Source of the DNA: Actinomycetes bacterium
GTDB taxonomy: Bacteria; Actinomycetota; Acidimicrobiia; Spongiisociales; UBA4744
Reading direction: 5' to 3'
Assembly (NCBI GenBank): GCA_024641205.1
Contig: JAHEDM010000197.1
Location: 1-5,387, forward strand
DNA: 5,387 nucleotides
Positions 1 through 5,387 of this stretch are shown in pieces. Position numbers and translations under genes: made by a program. How positions within the stretch are numbered: position 1 is the first letter of the stretch; every line of letters begins with the position of its first letter. Below the pieces are notes generated by a model, which had not been told where the DNA came from, searched no databases, and worked only from the letters and a program-made list of their open reading frames with translations.

Positions 1-760
1 TTTCAATGTCCAGTTCGTTGACCAACCGTTCGAGGGCGAAGGTCAGACTCACAGCCGAGAAAGCCGCGGCCAGCAACGAGATGAGGGCAAACAGCCAGAA
101 GTTGGTGAAGTGGCTTCCACCCAACGCCGAGAAGAGGTTGACTTTCTTGGAGGGATCGTGAAAAGCCCGGCTCTCTTTTAGCCTCGAATACAGCAGCGGG
201 AGGAACACCAAGCCGATAGCCGTTGCGGCAAAGAGAAAGCGCCAAGCCTCGCGACCGGTCTCGGCAACGGGCAACGCGAACAGGGCAGTGCCTGCCCCAA
301 AACTGGCCGCGCCCCCGTAGATGGCGATGCCGTACGCCCGGATGCTTGGGGCCAGTTCTTCGGCCAGGTAGACCAGAGCTAGGACCCCGACGGCGGTGGC
401 GGTCATCCTGACGATTGCCTGGAGGGCGGTAAACACCGTCGGGTTGGGCACCAGTGCGGTGGCGACGTTGGCGAGAACCAGGATGGTGAAAGCAGTCAAG
501 AACGCTCCCCGTCGGCCACGCCTGTCCCCGTAGAACGAGAACGCCAGCGCCAATACCGAGCCGAACCGGGTGATGGCAAGGATCTGGCTCATCTCACCCA
601 CGCTGAGGTCGAGAGATATCCGGGCAAACGGGACCGTGTTCGTTACCTGAGCTTGCGCGAAACCTTGCACGTACGCCGCAACAGACATGAGCAACACGAT
701 CCTCCGGTCGCGGGGAGCGAATCGATCGGGCGGGCGGAGGAATATCGGAAGGACGGCCAC
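1..760 (-). CDS. MFS transporter, N-terminal half (3' end beyond window)
   Basis: An open frame of 253 codons read leftward and cut by the window edge. It encodes a hydrophobic protein with helices at about residues 21-44, 56-76, 87-105, 112-133, 143-165, 172-192 and 218-242. The loop between the second and third helices holds GDRRGRR (78-84), the classic MFS motif A. A charged loop (about 193-217, with RLKESR) follows helix 6, as expected for the central cytoplasmic loop. About 5 of the usual 12 helices are missing. It should be a plasma-membrane secondary transporter; the substrate cannot be read from this half. The GTG at 760 was chosen because it leaves a short charged tail (DRFAPRDRR, 12-20) before helix 1 and follows GGGGA. 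The frame stays open upstream to a TGA near 880. Rival in-frame starts are TTG 694, which has GGAGG six bases upstream, and ATG 688. The family call is firm; the start is not. Confidence 0.88.
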   Translation of the reverse strand, partial: MAVLPIFLRPPDRFAPRDRRIVLLMSVAAYVQGFAQAQVTNTVPFARISLDLSVGEMSQILAITRFGSVLALAFSFYGDRRGRRGAFLTAFTILVLANVATALVPNPTVFTALQAIVRMTATAVGVLALVYLAEELAPSIRAYGIAIYGGAASFGAGTALFALPVAETGREAWRFLFAATAIGLVFLPLLYSRLKESRAFHDPSKKVNLFSALGGSHFTNFWLFALISLLAAAFSAVSLTFALERLVNELDIE

Positions 761-1065
761 GGCTATCCCCAGCCGGAAAGACAACTGGACGTAGGTTCCA
801 ATTTCCCGCCCCGATGATCTCCGGGAGTGGGATCGTTCGAGGATGACATCGGCGATGAGGTTAGCCGGGCGACGTCACCGTGAGAGAGCCAGGATTGACT
901 GGTACGCAGTGCTCCCGTCCTGCTTGACGGCTCGGCGCGCATTCGACCCCCGAATCTGCCGTATTTAGCTTCACCGGTCGGGAGTTTCGGAAACCGTAAG
1001 CACGCGAGTTGGCACTTTGAACCCGCAACCTGGGATCATGTGCGCACTCACCCCTGGATGGAGCC
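761..1065. other. Divergent intergenic region between MFS gene and ccdA
   Basis: A 305-bp stretch between divergently read genes, with no supported gene on either strand. It should hold the promoters for both sides. On the plus strand TTGGCA (1009-1014) could be a -35, with GATCAT (1034-1039) as a poor -10 at a long 19-bp spacing. TAGCTT (966-971) also fits TANNNT but lacks a good -35. On the minus strand TAACCT (863-858) fits TANNNT without a convincing -35. Small palindromes are present: GTTTCGGAAAC (984-994) and GTGCGCAC (1040-1047). None of these is strong enough to be called a promoter or operator. The left 120 bases are also open in the MFS frame, so part could be coding if that gene starts further upstream. 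Confidence 0.5.
1056..1063 (+). promoter_or_regulatory. Probable ribosome binding site of ccdA
   Basis: GGATGGAG lies just before the ccdA ATG at 1066. The first GGA is seven bases from the start and the GGAG at 1060-1063 is only two bases away, so the match is purine-rich but not ideal. It supports ATG 1066 as the start, because no other in-frame start sits nearby. Confidence 0.5.
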
Positions 1066-1818
1066 ATGGCGGAAGTTGGCATCGGCGCAGCCTTCTTGTT
1101 CGGGATCATCTCGTTCGTCTCGCCTTGTGTTCTCCCCCTGCTGCCCGGCTATCTCAGTCTCATGTCCGGATACTCGGTCGGGGACCTAGAAGCAGGGACC
1201 GCTTCAACTGCCCGGATGGTCAAAACTACCGGCCTGTTCGTGGCGGGCTTCACCGTCGTTTTTGTCCTGCTGGGCGCAGCCGCGACGTCGCTCGGTCAGG
1301 TGGTGAGCCGATACCAATTCACGGCCACGCGGGTGGCCGGCTGGCTGGTGGTTGCGTTCGGGGCCTTGATCGTTATTTCAGCGGTGAGCAACAGCCCCTT
1401 CTTGGCGGGTCTGATGCGAGAGCGGCGGATGGAGGTTCGTCCCTCCCGGCTCGGCGGATGGGCGCCGATCGTCATGGGTCTGGCCTTCGGGTTTGCCTGG
1501 ACTCCGTGCATCGGTCCTGTCCTTGCCGCGATTCTTCTCACCGCGTCCGTGCAAGAGACGGTTGGTCAGGGAATGGTCCTCCTGTTCGCGTATGCGCTCG
1601 GGTTGGGGGTGCCGTTTGTGCTGGCCGGGATCGGCATGACCAAGATGCTCGGCACGGTTCGATTCCTGCGGAAGTATCTGCGCCCGATCAACATCGCTTC
1701 AGGGTTGATGTTGGCCGGGTTCGGCGTCCTCATGATCACCGGGAATCTCGCCCGACTGTCCGGTTGGTTCCAGGAGCTGTTCACCATCATCGGGTTGGAT
1801 CGGCTCGCCGAGATCTAA
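1066..1818 (+). CDS. ccdA: CcdA/DsbD-family membrane thiol-disulfide carrier (cytochrome c biogenesis protein)
   Basis: A 250-residue membrane protein of the CcdA family, which carries reducing equivalents from cytoplasmic thioredoxin across the membrane to extracytoplasmic thioredoxin-like proteins, for example those that reduce apocytochrome c. The two family cysteines are both present in conserved settings: C21 in SPCVLPLLPGYL (19-30) and C148 in WTPCIGPVLA (145-154). They lie in helices 1 and 4, and each is followed by a proline-containing turn. About six helices are visible: 4-28, 55-78, 89-107, 132-157, 165-190 and 206-226. The length is normal for stand-alone CcdA, and there is no fused DsbD-type periplasmic domain. 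No resB, resC, TlpA-like or cytochrome gene is adjacent, so its partner is unknown. The stop codon TAA overlaps the trpE ATG, so the two are probably cotranscribed. A role in detoxification or general thiol homeostasis rather than cytochrome maturation is possible. Confidence 0.93.
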   Translation: MAEVGIGAAFLFGIISFVSPCVLPLLPGYLSLMSGYSVGDLEAGTASTARMVKTTGLFVAGFTVVFVLLGAAATSLGQVVSRYQFTATRVAGWLVVAFGALIVISAVSNSPFLAGLMRERRMEVRPSRLGGWAPIVMGLAFGFAWTPCIGPVLAAILLTASVQETVGQGMVLLFAYALGLGVPFVLAGIGMTKMLGTVRFLRKYLRPINIASGLMLAGFGVLMITGNLARLSGWFQELFTIIGLDRLAEI

Positions 1819-3287
1819 TGCAGGTCGTACCGACGCTGGAGGAATACACCGACCTGGCCGCTCGCTTTCCCGTTGTTCCGGTGTCGGCCAGACTGTTGGC
1901 AGATCGGGAGACCGCCGTCAGCGCCTATGAGAAGCTCGTAGGCGACGCCCCCGGATTCCTGTTTGAGTCGGTAGAGGGAGGCGATCGCTGGGCCCGCTGG
2001 TCCTTCCTGGGCTGGGACCCGGAGTTCACGTTGATTTCCCGCAACGGGGTCAGCCTCGTCGAAGGCAGGCAGATTGACCTTGCGGACGGGAACCCGCTCG
2101 AGGTGCTCGAGGATCTTCTCGGCCGCTTTGCCACCCCGGATCTACCCGGACTCCCGCCCCTCCATAGTGGTGCGGTCGGGTACCTCGGCTATGACTCTGT
2201 TCGCTACATCGAGGATTTGCCGGATGGGCCTCCTGACGATCGAGACATCCCGGAGATGGTGTGGCAGTTTGTCGGGTCGCTTGCGGCGCTCGATCGATTC
2301 GACCAGACCATCACGCTCGTCCGCAACGTCTTCACGGGAGGTGACCCTGCCGCCGAATATTCGGTAGCGGTGAAGGCCCTCGAAGGGGCTGCCGTCCGGC
2401 TCAGCTCCGGCCACCCGTACGAGGCTCGGCCTGCGCCAACGCCATCCGCAATCGGACCGACGCTCAGCTCGACCATGGATCGAGCGGCGTTCGAGCAGGC
2501 GGTAGAGAAGGCCAAGCGATACATCGCCCAGGGTGACGCGTTTCAGATCGTCCTCAGCCAGCGGCTCGAAACTCCCTTTGTCGGCGACTCGTTCGCCGTT
2601 TATCGGTCCCTACGACTGCTCAATCCTTCCCCGTACCTCTTCTACGTCAAGCATCCGGAGGTGGCCGTGGTCGGGTCTTCGCCGGAGTTGCTGACGAGGG
2701 TCAGGGACGGGCGGGTTTACAGCAGACCCATTGCCGGCACTCGCAGGCGCGGTACCGACCAGGAAGAGGACGCCGCCCTCGAAGCTGAGCTGTTGGCCGA
2801 TCCGAAGGAGCGAGCCGAGCACATCATGCTGGTCGACCTGGCCCGGAACGATCTGGGTCGGGTGGCTGATTTCGGCACGGTGGTTGTCGATGATCTCATG
2901 GTCGTCGAACGCTATTCGCATGTGATGCACATCGTGTCCGGTGTCTCAGGCCGGCTCAGGCCCGGGATCCGGCCGGTGGATGTGCTGCGAGCCGTATTCC
3001 CGCACGGAACCGTCTCCGGGGCGCCCAAGGTGCGGGCGATGGAGATCATCGATGAGCTGGAACCGGTGGCGCGCGGTCCTTATGCCGGGGCGGTCGGATA
3101 TGTCGATTTCTCTGGGAATATCGACACAGCGATCTGTTTGCGCACGGTAGTGATTGCCGCAGGAAAGGCCTGGGTGCAAGCGGGTGCTGGGCTGGTCGCA
3201 GACAGCGATGCTGCTGCCGAGTACGACGAGACCATGGACAAGGCGGCCGCCGCTCTCGCAGCCATCGAGAGGGCCGCAAGTGTCTAG
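1818..3287 (+). CDS. trpE: Anthranilate synthase component I
   Basis: A 489-residue chorismate-utilising enzyme that makes anthranilate from chorismate, the first committed step of tryptophan synthesis, using ammonia delivered by the TrpG glutaminase. The N-terminal domain carries FLFESVEGG (47-55); its ES pair matches the allosteric tryptophan site of the family (LLES-type), so feedback inhibition is likely. The C-terminal catalytic domain has GSSPELLTRV (286-295), PIAGTRRRG (304-312), ERAEHIMLVDLARNDLGRV (331-349), HGTVSGAPKVRAMEI (396-410), YAGAVGYVDFSGNIDTA (422-438) and QAGAGLVADSD (454-464). PIAGT, rather than the PIKGT of aminodeoxychorismate synthase, favours TrpE over PabB. The start at 1818 shares an A with the ccdA stop (TAATG) and has no clear Shine-Dalgarno, suggesting termination-reinitiation. 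The same frame is open upstream across ccdA, but that part reads as an arginine- and glycine-rich shadow and is not coding. No trpG is fused or adjacent. Confidence 0.96.
   Translation: MQVVPTLEEYTDLAARFPVVPVSARLLADRETAVSAYEKLVGDAPGFLFESVEGGDRWARWSFLGWDPEFTLISRNGVSLVEGRQIDLADGNPLEVLEDLLGRFATPDLPGLPPLHSGAVGYLGYDSVRYIEDLPDGPPDDRDIPEMVWQFVGSLAALDRFDQTITLVRNVFTGGDPAAEYSVAVKALEGAAVRLSSGHPYEARPAPTPSAIGPTLSSTMDRAAFEQAVEKAKRYIAQGDAFQIVLSQRLETPFVGDSFAVYRSLRLLNPSPYLFYVKHPEVAVVGSSPELLTRVRDGRVYSRPIAGTRRRGTDQEEDAALEAELLADPKERAEHIMLVDLARNDLGRVADFGTVVVDDLMVVERYSHVMHIVSGVSGRLRPGIRPVDVLRAVFPHGTVSGAPKVRAMEIIDELEPVARGPYAGAVGYVDFSGNIDTAICLRTVVIAAGKAWVQAGAGLVADSDAAAEYDETMDKAAAALAAIERAASV
3267..3273 (+). promoter_or_regulatory. 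Ribosome binding site that fixes the ygfZ GTG start
   Basis: GAGAGGG lies inside the end of trpE, six bases before the GTG at 3280. It selects this GTG over longer in-frame extensions into trpE and over the later GTG at 3310. Confidence 0.65.
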
Positions 3288-4242
3288 CGCGGTCGAAACG
3301 TTTGGTGACGTGACCGCCGAGTACCTGGCGGTTCGAAACGGGTCGGGGTTGACCACCGGTTGGCACGATCTCGTGTCGGTGCGTGGCACCGACGCAGAGT
3401 CGTTTCTGCAGAGCATCGTGAGTCAGGATCTTGCTTCCCTGCCGGAAGGCGGGGTAGGACGTTCGCTGCTTCTCGGACCTGAAGGGAAGTTGCGGGCCGT
3501 CCTGTGGGTGCTGAAGAGCGAAACCGAGATGATCCTGGTGGCCGACGGGGGGCGGGGTGAGGCACTGGCTGCCGACCTGGGCCGCTATCGGTTCCGGGTC
3601 GATGCCGTGATAGAACCGGTACCGGGTGATGTGCTCGGCCTGTGGGGTCCTGCCTCACGGGCCGTGCTCGAGCAGGCAAAGCTTCCCCAACCCGGCGGGT
3701 GGGAGCGAAGTAGAGACACCCTCGTGGCCAATATTCCGCTCGGCCGCCTGGACCGTTTTGTCGTGCTCGGAGTTGACCGTCATGAACTCGAGCAGGCTGG
3801 AGCCCGTCGGGTCGGTTCGCTGGCCGTCGACGCGATTCGGGTTGAGGCCGGCGAACCGGTAATGGGTCGGGACTTGGACGAGAAGACCATCCCGCAGGAG
3901 TCGGGTCTGGTGCCTGAGACGGTGTCGTTCACAAAGGGTTGTTATCTGGGCCAGGAACTGGTTGCCCGCATCGACAGTCGTGGACACGTCAATCGGATAC
4001 TGCGAGGCGTTGTGATCGGGGCAAACGTCCTCCCCCCGGAGAACTCCGAAATCTCTGCCGAGGGCGCGCCGGTGGGACGAATCACGTCTGTGGCTGAGTC
4101 ACTCACGTTGCGCGCCCCGGTCGGGTTGGCGCTGGTACGTCGGGAGGTCGAGCCCGATTCCCCGGTAGAAATCCGGTGGGAGGGTGGTTCGACTGCAGCC
4201 GTTGTCCGTCATCTTCCCCTGTCTGACTTCACAGAAACCTGA
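3280..4242 (+). CDS. ygfZ: YgfZ/GcvT-like folate-binding protein (Fe-S cluster maintenance)
   Basis: A 320-residue protein of the YgfZ branch of the GcvT fold, which binds tetrahydrofolate and helps assemble or repair certain iron-sulfur enzymes in the cytoplasm. The signature KGCYLGQE is present at 219-226 with C221, the cysteine matching the functional one in E. coli YgfZ. Other family marks are the N-terminal AVRNGSGL...VSVRGTDAESFLQSIVSQDL (17-51), RVEAGEPV (187-194) and GRDLDEKTIPQESGL (196-210). A C-terminal barrel segment follows (about 240-312, with GAPVGRITS and PVGLALVRRE). True aminomethyltransferase GcvT lacks KGCYxGQE and normally sits with gcvH and gcvP, neither of which is seen. 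The GTG start overlaps the end of trpE by 8 bases and has a good Shine-Dalgarno, so it is cotranslated with trpE. Its place between trpE and trpC is unusual. The link to tryptophan synthesis, if any, is unknown. Confidence 0.9.
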   Translation: MSSAVETFGDVTAEYLAVRNGSGLTTGWHDLVSVRGTDAESFLQSIVSQDLASLPEGGVGRSLLLGPEGKLRAVLWVLKSETEMILVADGGRGEALAADLGRYRFRVDAVIEPVPGDVLGLWGPASRAVLEQAKLPQPGGWERSRDTLVANIPLGRLDRFVVLGVDRHELEQAGARRVGSLAVDAIRVEAGEPVMGRDLDEKTIPQESGLVPETVSFTKGCYLGQELVARIDSRGHVNRILRGVVIGANVLPPENSEISAEGAPVGRITSVAESLTLRAPVGLALVRREVEPDSPVEIRWEGGSTAAVVRHLPLSDFTET

Positions 4243-4318
4243 CACTCTTCGAATACGTAGTCAGCCTGCCCTGTCGATGCTGAAAGACGAAGATGCCGCA
4301 GACCATCACGGGTTCCGA

Positions 4319-4331
4319 CGGCTGATAGCCG
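4319..4331. repeat. Small dyad upstream of trpC
   Basis: CGGCT-GAT-AGCCG is a perfect 5-bp inverted repeat with a 3-base centre. It overlaps the expected -35 zone and the spacer of the proposed trpC promoter, where a repressor or activator could act. In the ygfZ read-through RNA it could form a short hairpin, but no T-run follows, so it is not a convincing terminator. A 5-bp dyad can arise by chance in GC-rich DNA. Confidence 0.3.
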
Positions 4332-4340
4332 CAGGCGCTC

Positions 4341-4353
4341 TACGATGTCCGCA
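4341..4353 (+). promoter_or_regulatory. Putative leaderless promoter of trpC (-10 box and start site)
   Basis: TACGAT (4341-4346) matches the TANNNT -10 consensus of actinobacterial housekeeping promoters and agrees with TATAAT at four of six bases. Exactly six bases (GTCCGC) separate it from the A of the trpC ATG, so a transcript would begin at or next to the start codon. No Shine-Dalgarno precedes this ATG, which fits leaderless translation. The -35 region (about 4316-4323) is poor. This is inference from spacing and motif, without transcript data. Confidence 0.5.
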
Positions 4354-5120
4354 TGCTGTCTCAGATCATCGCCGAGGTCCGTCTGCGTCTCCCAGATCTG
4401 CAGCGGCAGGCTGCCCAGCTAGAAGCGGCTGCCGGCCGGCAGAAATCTGCCCGGGATTTTCTCGCCGCCCTTGCCGGCCCCGGTTTGGCCGTCGTCGCTG
4501 AAGTAAAACGGGCTTCGCCTTCGCGAGGGCCTATCGACATTGATCTCGATCCGGTCGCCCTCGCCGCTCGGTACGAAGGTGCGGGAGCGGCTGCCATCTC
4601 GGTGCTCACCGAGCCACGTCATTTCCTGGGCTCCCTCGAGGATCTGCGCCGGATTCGCCAAACAGTCGACGTTCCGGTGCTTCGCAAAGACTTCCTGGTT
4701 GACCCCGTTCAAATATGGGAGGCGCGGGCCGCCGGGGCTGATGCCGTTCTCTTGATCGTGGCTGCGCTCGACGATGCGACGCTGGCCGATTTGCTCGCTC
4801 TGACCCACGCGACCGGCATGGAAGCCCTGGTCGAAGTCCACAACGAGGTTGAGGTCGAACGCGCCCGTGCGGCCGGTGCTCGTGTGTTCGGAGTCAACAA
4901 CCGCGATCTGGGAACCTTCGAAGTCGATCTCAGCACTGGGGAACGTCTCGCGGACCTCCTGGTCGAGGTACCGGTGACGGTCGCAGAGAGCGGTATCTGG
5001 ACACGGGCAGATGCCCACCGTATGCGAGCGGCCGGATTCGATGCCGTCCTCGTCGGGGAGAGCCTCGTGCGATCGGCCGACCCCGGCGCGCTGTTGGCGG
5101 GCATGCAGGAGGACGGATGA
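4353..5120 (+). CDS. trpC: Indole-3-glycerol phosphate synthase
   Basis: A 255-residue (beta/alpha)8-barrel enzyme that closes the ring of 1-(2-carboxyphenylamino)-1-deoxyribulose 5-phosphate to indole-3-glycerol phosphate, releasing CO2 and water. All catalytic landmarks of the family are present: E50 and K52 in AEVKRASPSRG (49-59), K112 in LRKDFLVD (110-117), E161 in LVEVHNEVE (159-167), N182 in FGVNNRDL (179-186) and the ESG of AESGIW (211-216). GFDAVLVGESLV (228-239) near the end forms the last phosphate-binding strand. The length is normal for a monofunctional enzyme, not fused to TrpF. ATG 4353 fits the family's N-terminal helix (Leu-Ser-Gln-Ile-Ile) and lies six bases after a -10-like box without a Shine-Dalgarno, suggesting its own leaderless transcript besides possible read-through from ygfZ 110 bases upstream. 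It overlaps trpF by ATGA (5117-5120). Confidence 0.96.
   Translation: MLSQIIAEVRLRLPDLQRQAAQLEAAAGRQKSARDFLAALAGPGLAVVAEVKRASPSRGPIDIDLDPVALAARYEGAGAAAISVLTEPRHFLGSLEDLRRIRQTVDVPVLRKDFLVDPVQIWEARAAGADAVLLIVAALDDATLADLLALTHATGMEALVEVHNEVEVERARAAGARVFGVNNRDLGTFEVDLSTGERLADLLVEVPVTVAESGIWTRADAHRMRAAGFDAVLVGESLVRSADPGALLAGMQEDG
5107..5112 (+). promoter_or_regulatory. Ribosome binding site of trpF
   Basis: AGGAGG, a full Shine-Dalgarno core, lies in the last codons of trpC, four bases before the trpF ATG at 5117. It supports that start and shows trpF is translated from the trpC transcript by its own initiation as well as by coupling through the ATGA overlap. Confidence 0.7.
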
Positions 5121-5387
5121 CGTGGGTCAAAGTTTGCGGACTGCGACTCGCACGTGACGTCGCCACGGCCGTCGAAGCAGGCGCCGACGCTATCGGGTTC
5201 GTGTTGGCGCCCGGATCCCCGCGCTGCGTCACCGAAGCCAGGGCTCGGGAACTGGCCCAGGACGTACCGGTGCTCAGTGTGATCGTCACCGTCGATCTCA
5301 CACCTGCCGAACTCATGGAGGCCGTCATCGCCACCGGTGCCGGAGGAGTCCAGCCGCATGGGCAACATCAGTGGGAGGCGGCAACTG
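5117..5387 (+). CDS. trpF: Phosphoribosylanthranilate isomerase, N-terminal part (3' end beyond window)
   Basis: Ninety codons of a TrpF-type isomerase that converts N-(5-phosphoribosyl)anthranilate to CdRP, the substrate of the TrpC encoded just upstream. The opening WVKVCGLRLARDV (3-15) carries the family KxCG motif with C7, the catalytic general base position. It is followed by AGADAIGFVLAPGSPRCV (21-38), matching the usual GADAIGFVFxxxSPRxV. Strand 3 reads VLSVIVTV (52-59), and GVQPHG (78-83) stands where most homologues have VQLHG. The rest, including the second catalytic residue (an aspartate near residue 126 in known enzymes), lies outside the window. The ATGA overlap with trpC and a strong Shine-Dalgarno make this the last visible gene of the trpC unit. 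Its early residues differ from HisA/PriA, so it is a dedicated TrpF. Confidence 0.92.
   Translation, partial: MTWVKVCGLRLARDVATAVEAGADAIGFVLAPGSPRCVTEARARELAQDVPVLSVIVTVDLTPAELMEAVIATGAGGVQPHGQHQWEAAT

Noticed and set aside
1017..1817. The trpE frame stays open far upstream, across all of ccdA, which would allow a 756-residue protein.
   Set aside because: The upstream part is arginine-, glycine- and serine-rich low-quality sequence, while the other frame encodes a clear CcdA with both family cysteines. TrpE homology begins at the ATG at 1818.
1818..3287. Identification as PabB (aminodeoxychorismate synthase) instead of TrpE.
   Set aside because: The PIAGT motif, the tryptophan-site-like FES segment and the nearby trpC and trpF fit TrpE; PabB typically has PIKGT.
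2946..3679. Antisense open frames opposite the trpE end and ygfZ.
   Set aside because: They show no family motif, no Shine-Dalgarno and shadow-like composition opposite firmly identified genes.
3280..4242. Identification as the glycine-cleavage aminomethyltransferase GcvT.
   Set aside because: The KGCYLGQE signature and 320-residue length fit YgfZ, and no glycine-cleavage genes are adjacent.
4243..4335. Rho-independent terminator after ygfZ.
   Set aside because: The only hairpin seen (4319-4331) has a 5-bp stem and no T-tract, so read-through into trpC cannot be excluded.
4243..4352. Possible tryptophan attenuator or leader peptide before trpC.
   Set aside because: The only short frame here (from ATG 4278) has no tryptophan codons and runs on into trpC in another frame. 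There is no terminator hairpin with a T-run, and the probable transcription start lies at the trpC ATG.
4419..5368. Long antisense open frames opposite trpC and trpF (199 and 219 residues).
   Set aside because: They lie opposite two well-conserved enzymes, have compositions typical of GC-rich shadow frames, and show no recognisable domain or start signal.

Overview
The window looks like chromosomal DNA from a high-GC bacterium (roughly 60-65% G+C by eye). GTG is used as a start codon, genes overlap tightly by a few bases, and trpC appears to have a leaderless promoter of the actinobacterial kind. Together with the general look of the proteins this suggests an actinomycetote, possibly Acidimicrobiia or a relative. 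That assignment is inference; no rRNA or other taxonomic marker is present.

Layout: (1) 1-760, minus strand: the N-terminal half of a major facilitator superfamily (MFS) transporter that runs off the left edge. (2) 761-1065: a 305-bp divergent intergenic region with no gene seen. (3) 1066-4242, plus strand: three overlapping genes read as one transcript, namely ccdA (CcdA/DsbD-type membrane thiol-disulfide carrier), trpE (anthranilate synthase component I) and ygfZ (folate-binding, GcvT-like Fe-S maintenance protein). ccdA and trpE share one base in TAATG; trpE and ygfZ overlap by 8 bases. (4) 4243-4352: a 110-bp gap with a small dyad and a TACGAT -10 box exactly six bases before the trpC ATG. 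(5) 4353-5387: trpC (indole-3-glycerol phosphate synthase) overlapping trpF (phosphoribosylanthranilate isomerase, cut by the right edge) by 4 bases.

Three steps of tryptophan synthesis are encoded: chorismate to anthranilate (TrpE, needing a TrpG glutaminase for glutamine-dependent activity), PRA to CdRP (TrpF) and CdRP to indole-3-glycerol phosphate (TrpC). trpG, trpD, trpB and trpA are not in the window. ccdA and ygfZ are redox or cofactor-maturation genes placed in front of and within the trp cluster. No mobile element, CRISPR array, RNA gene or clearly new system was found. The most informative points are the probable leaderless trpC promoter, the ccdA-trpE-ygfZ coupling and the presence of a dedicated trpF.
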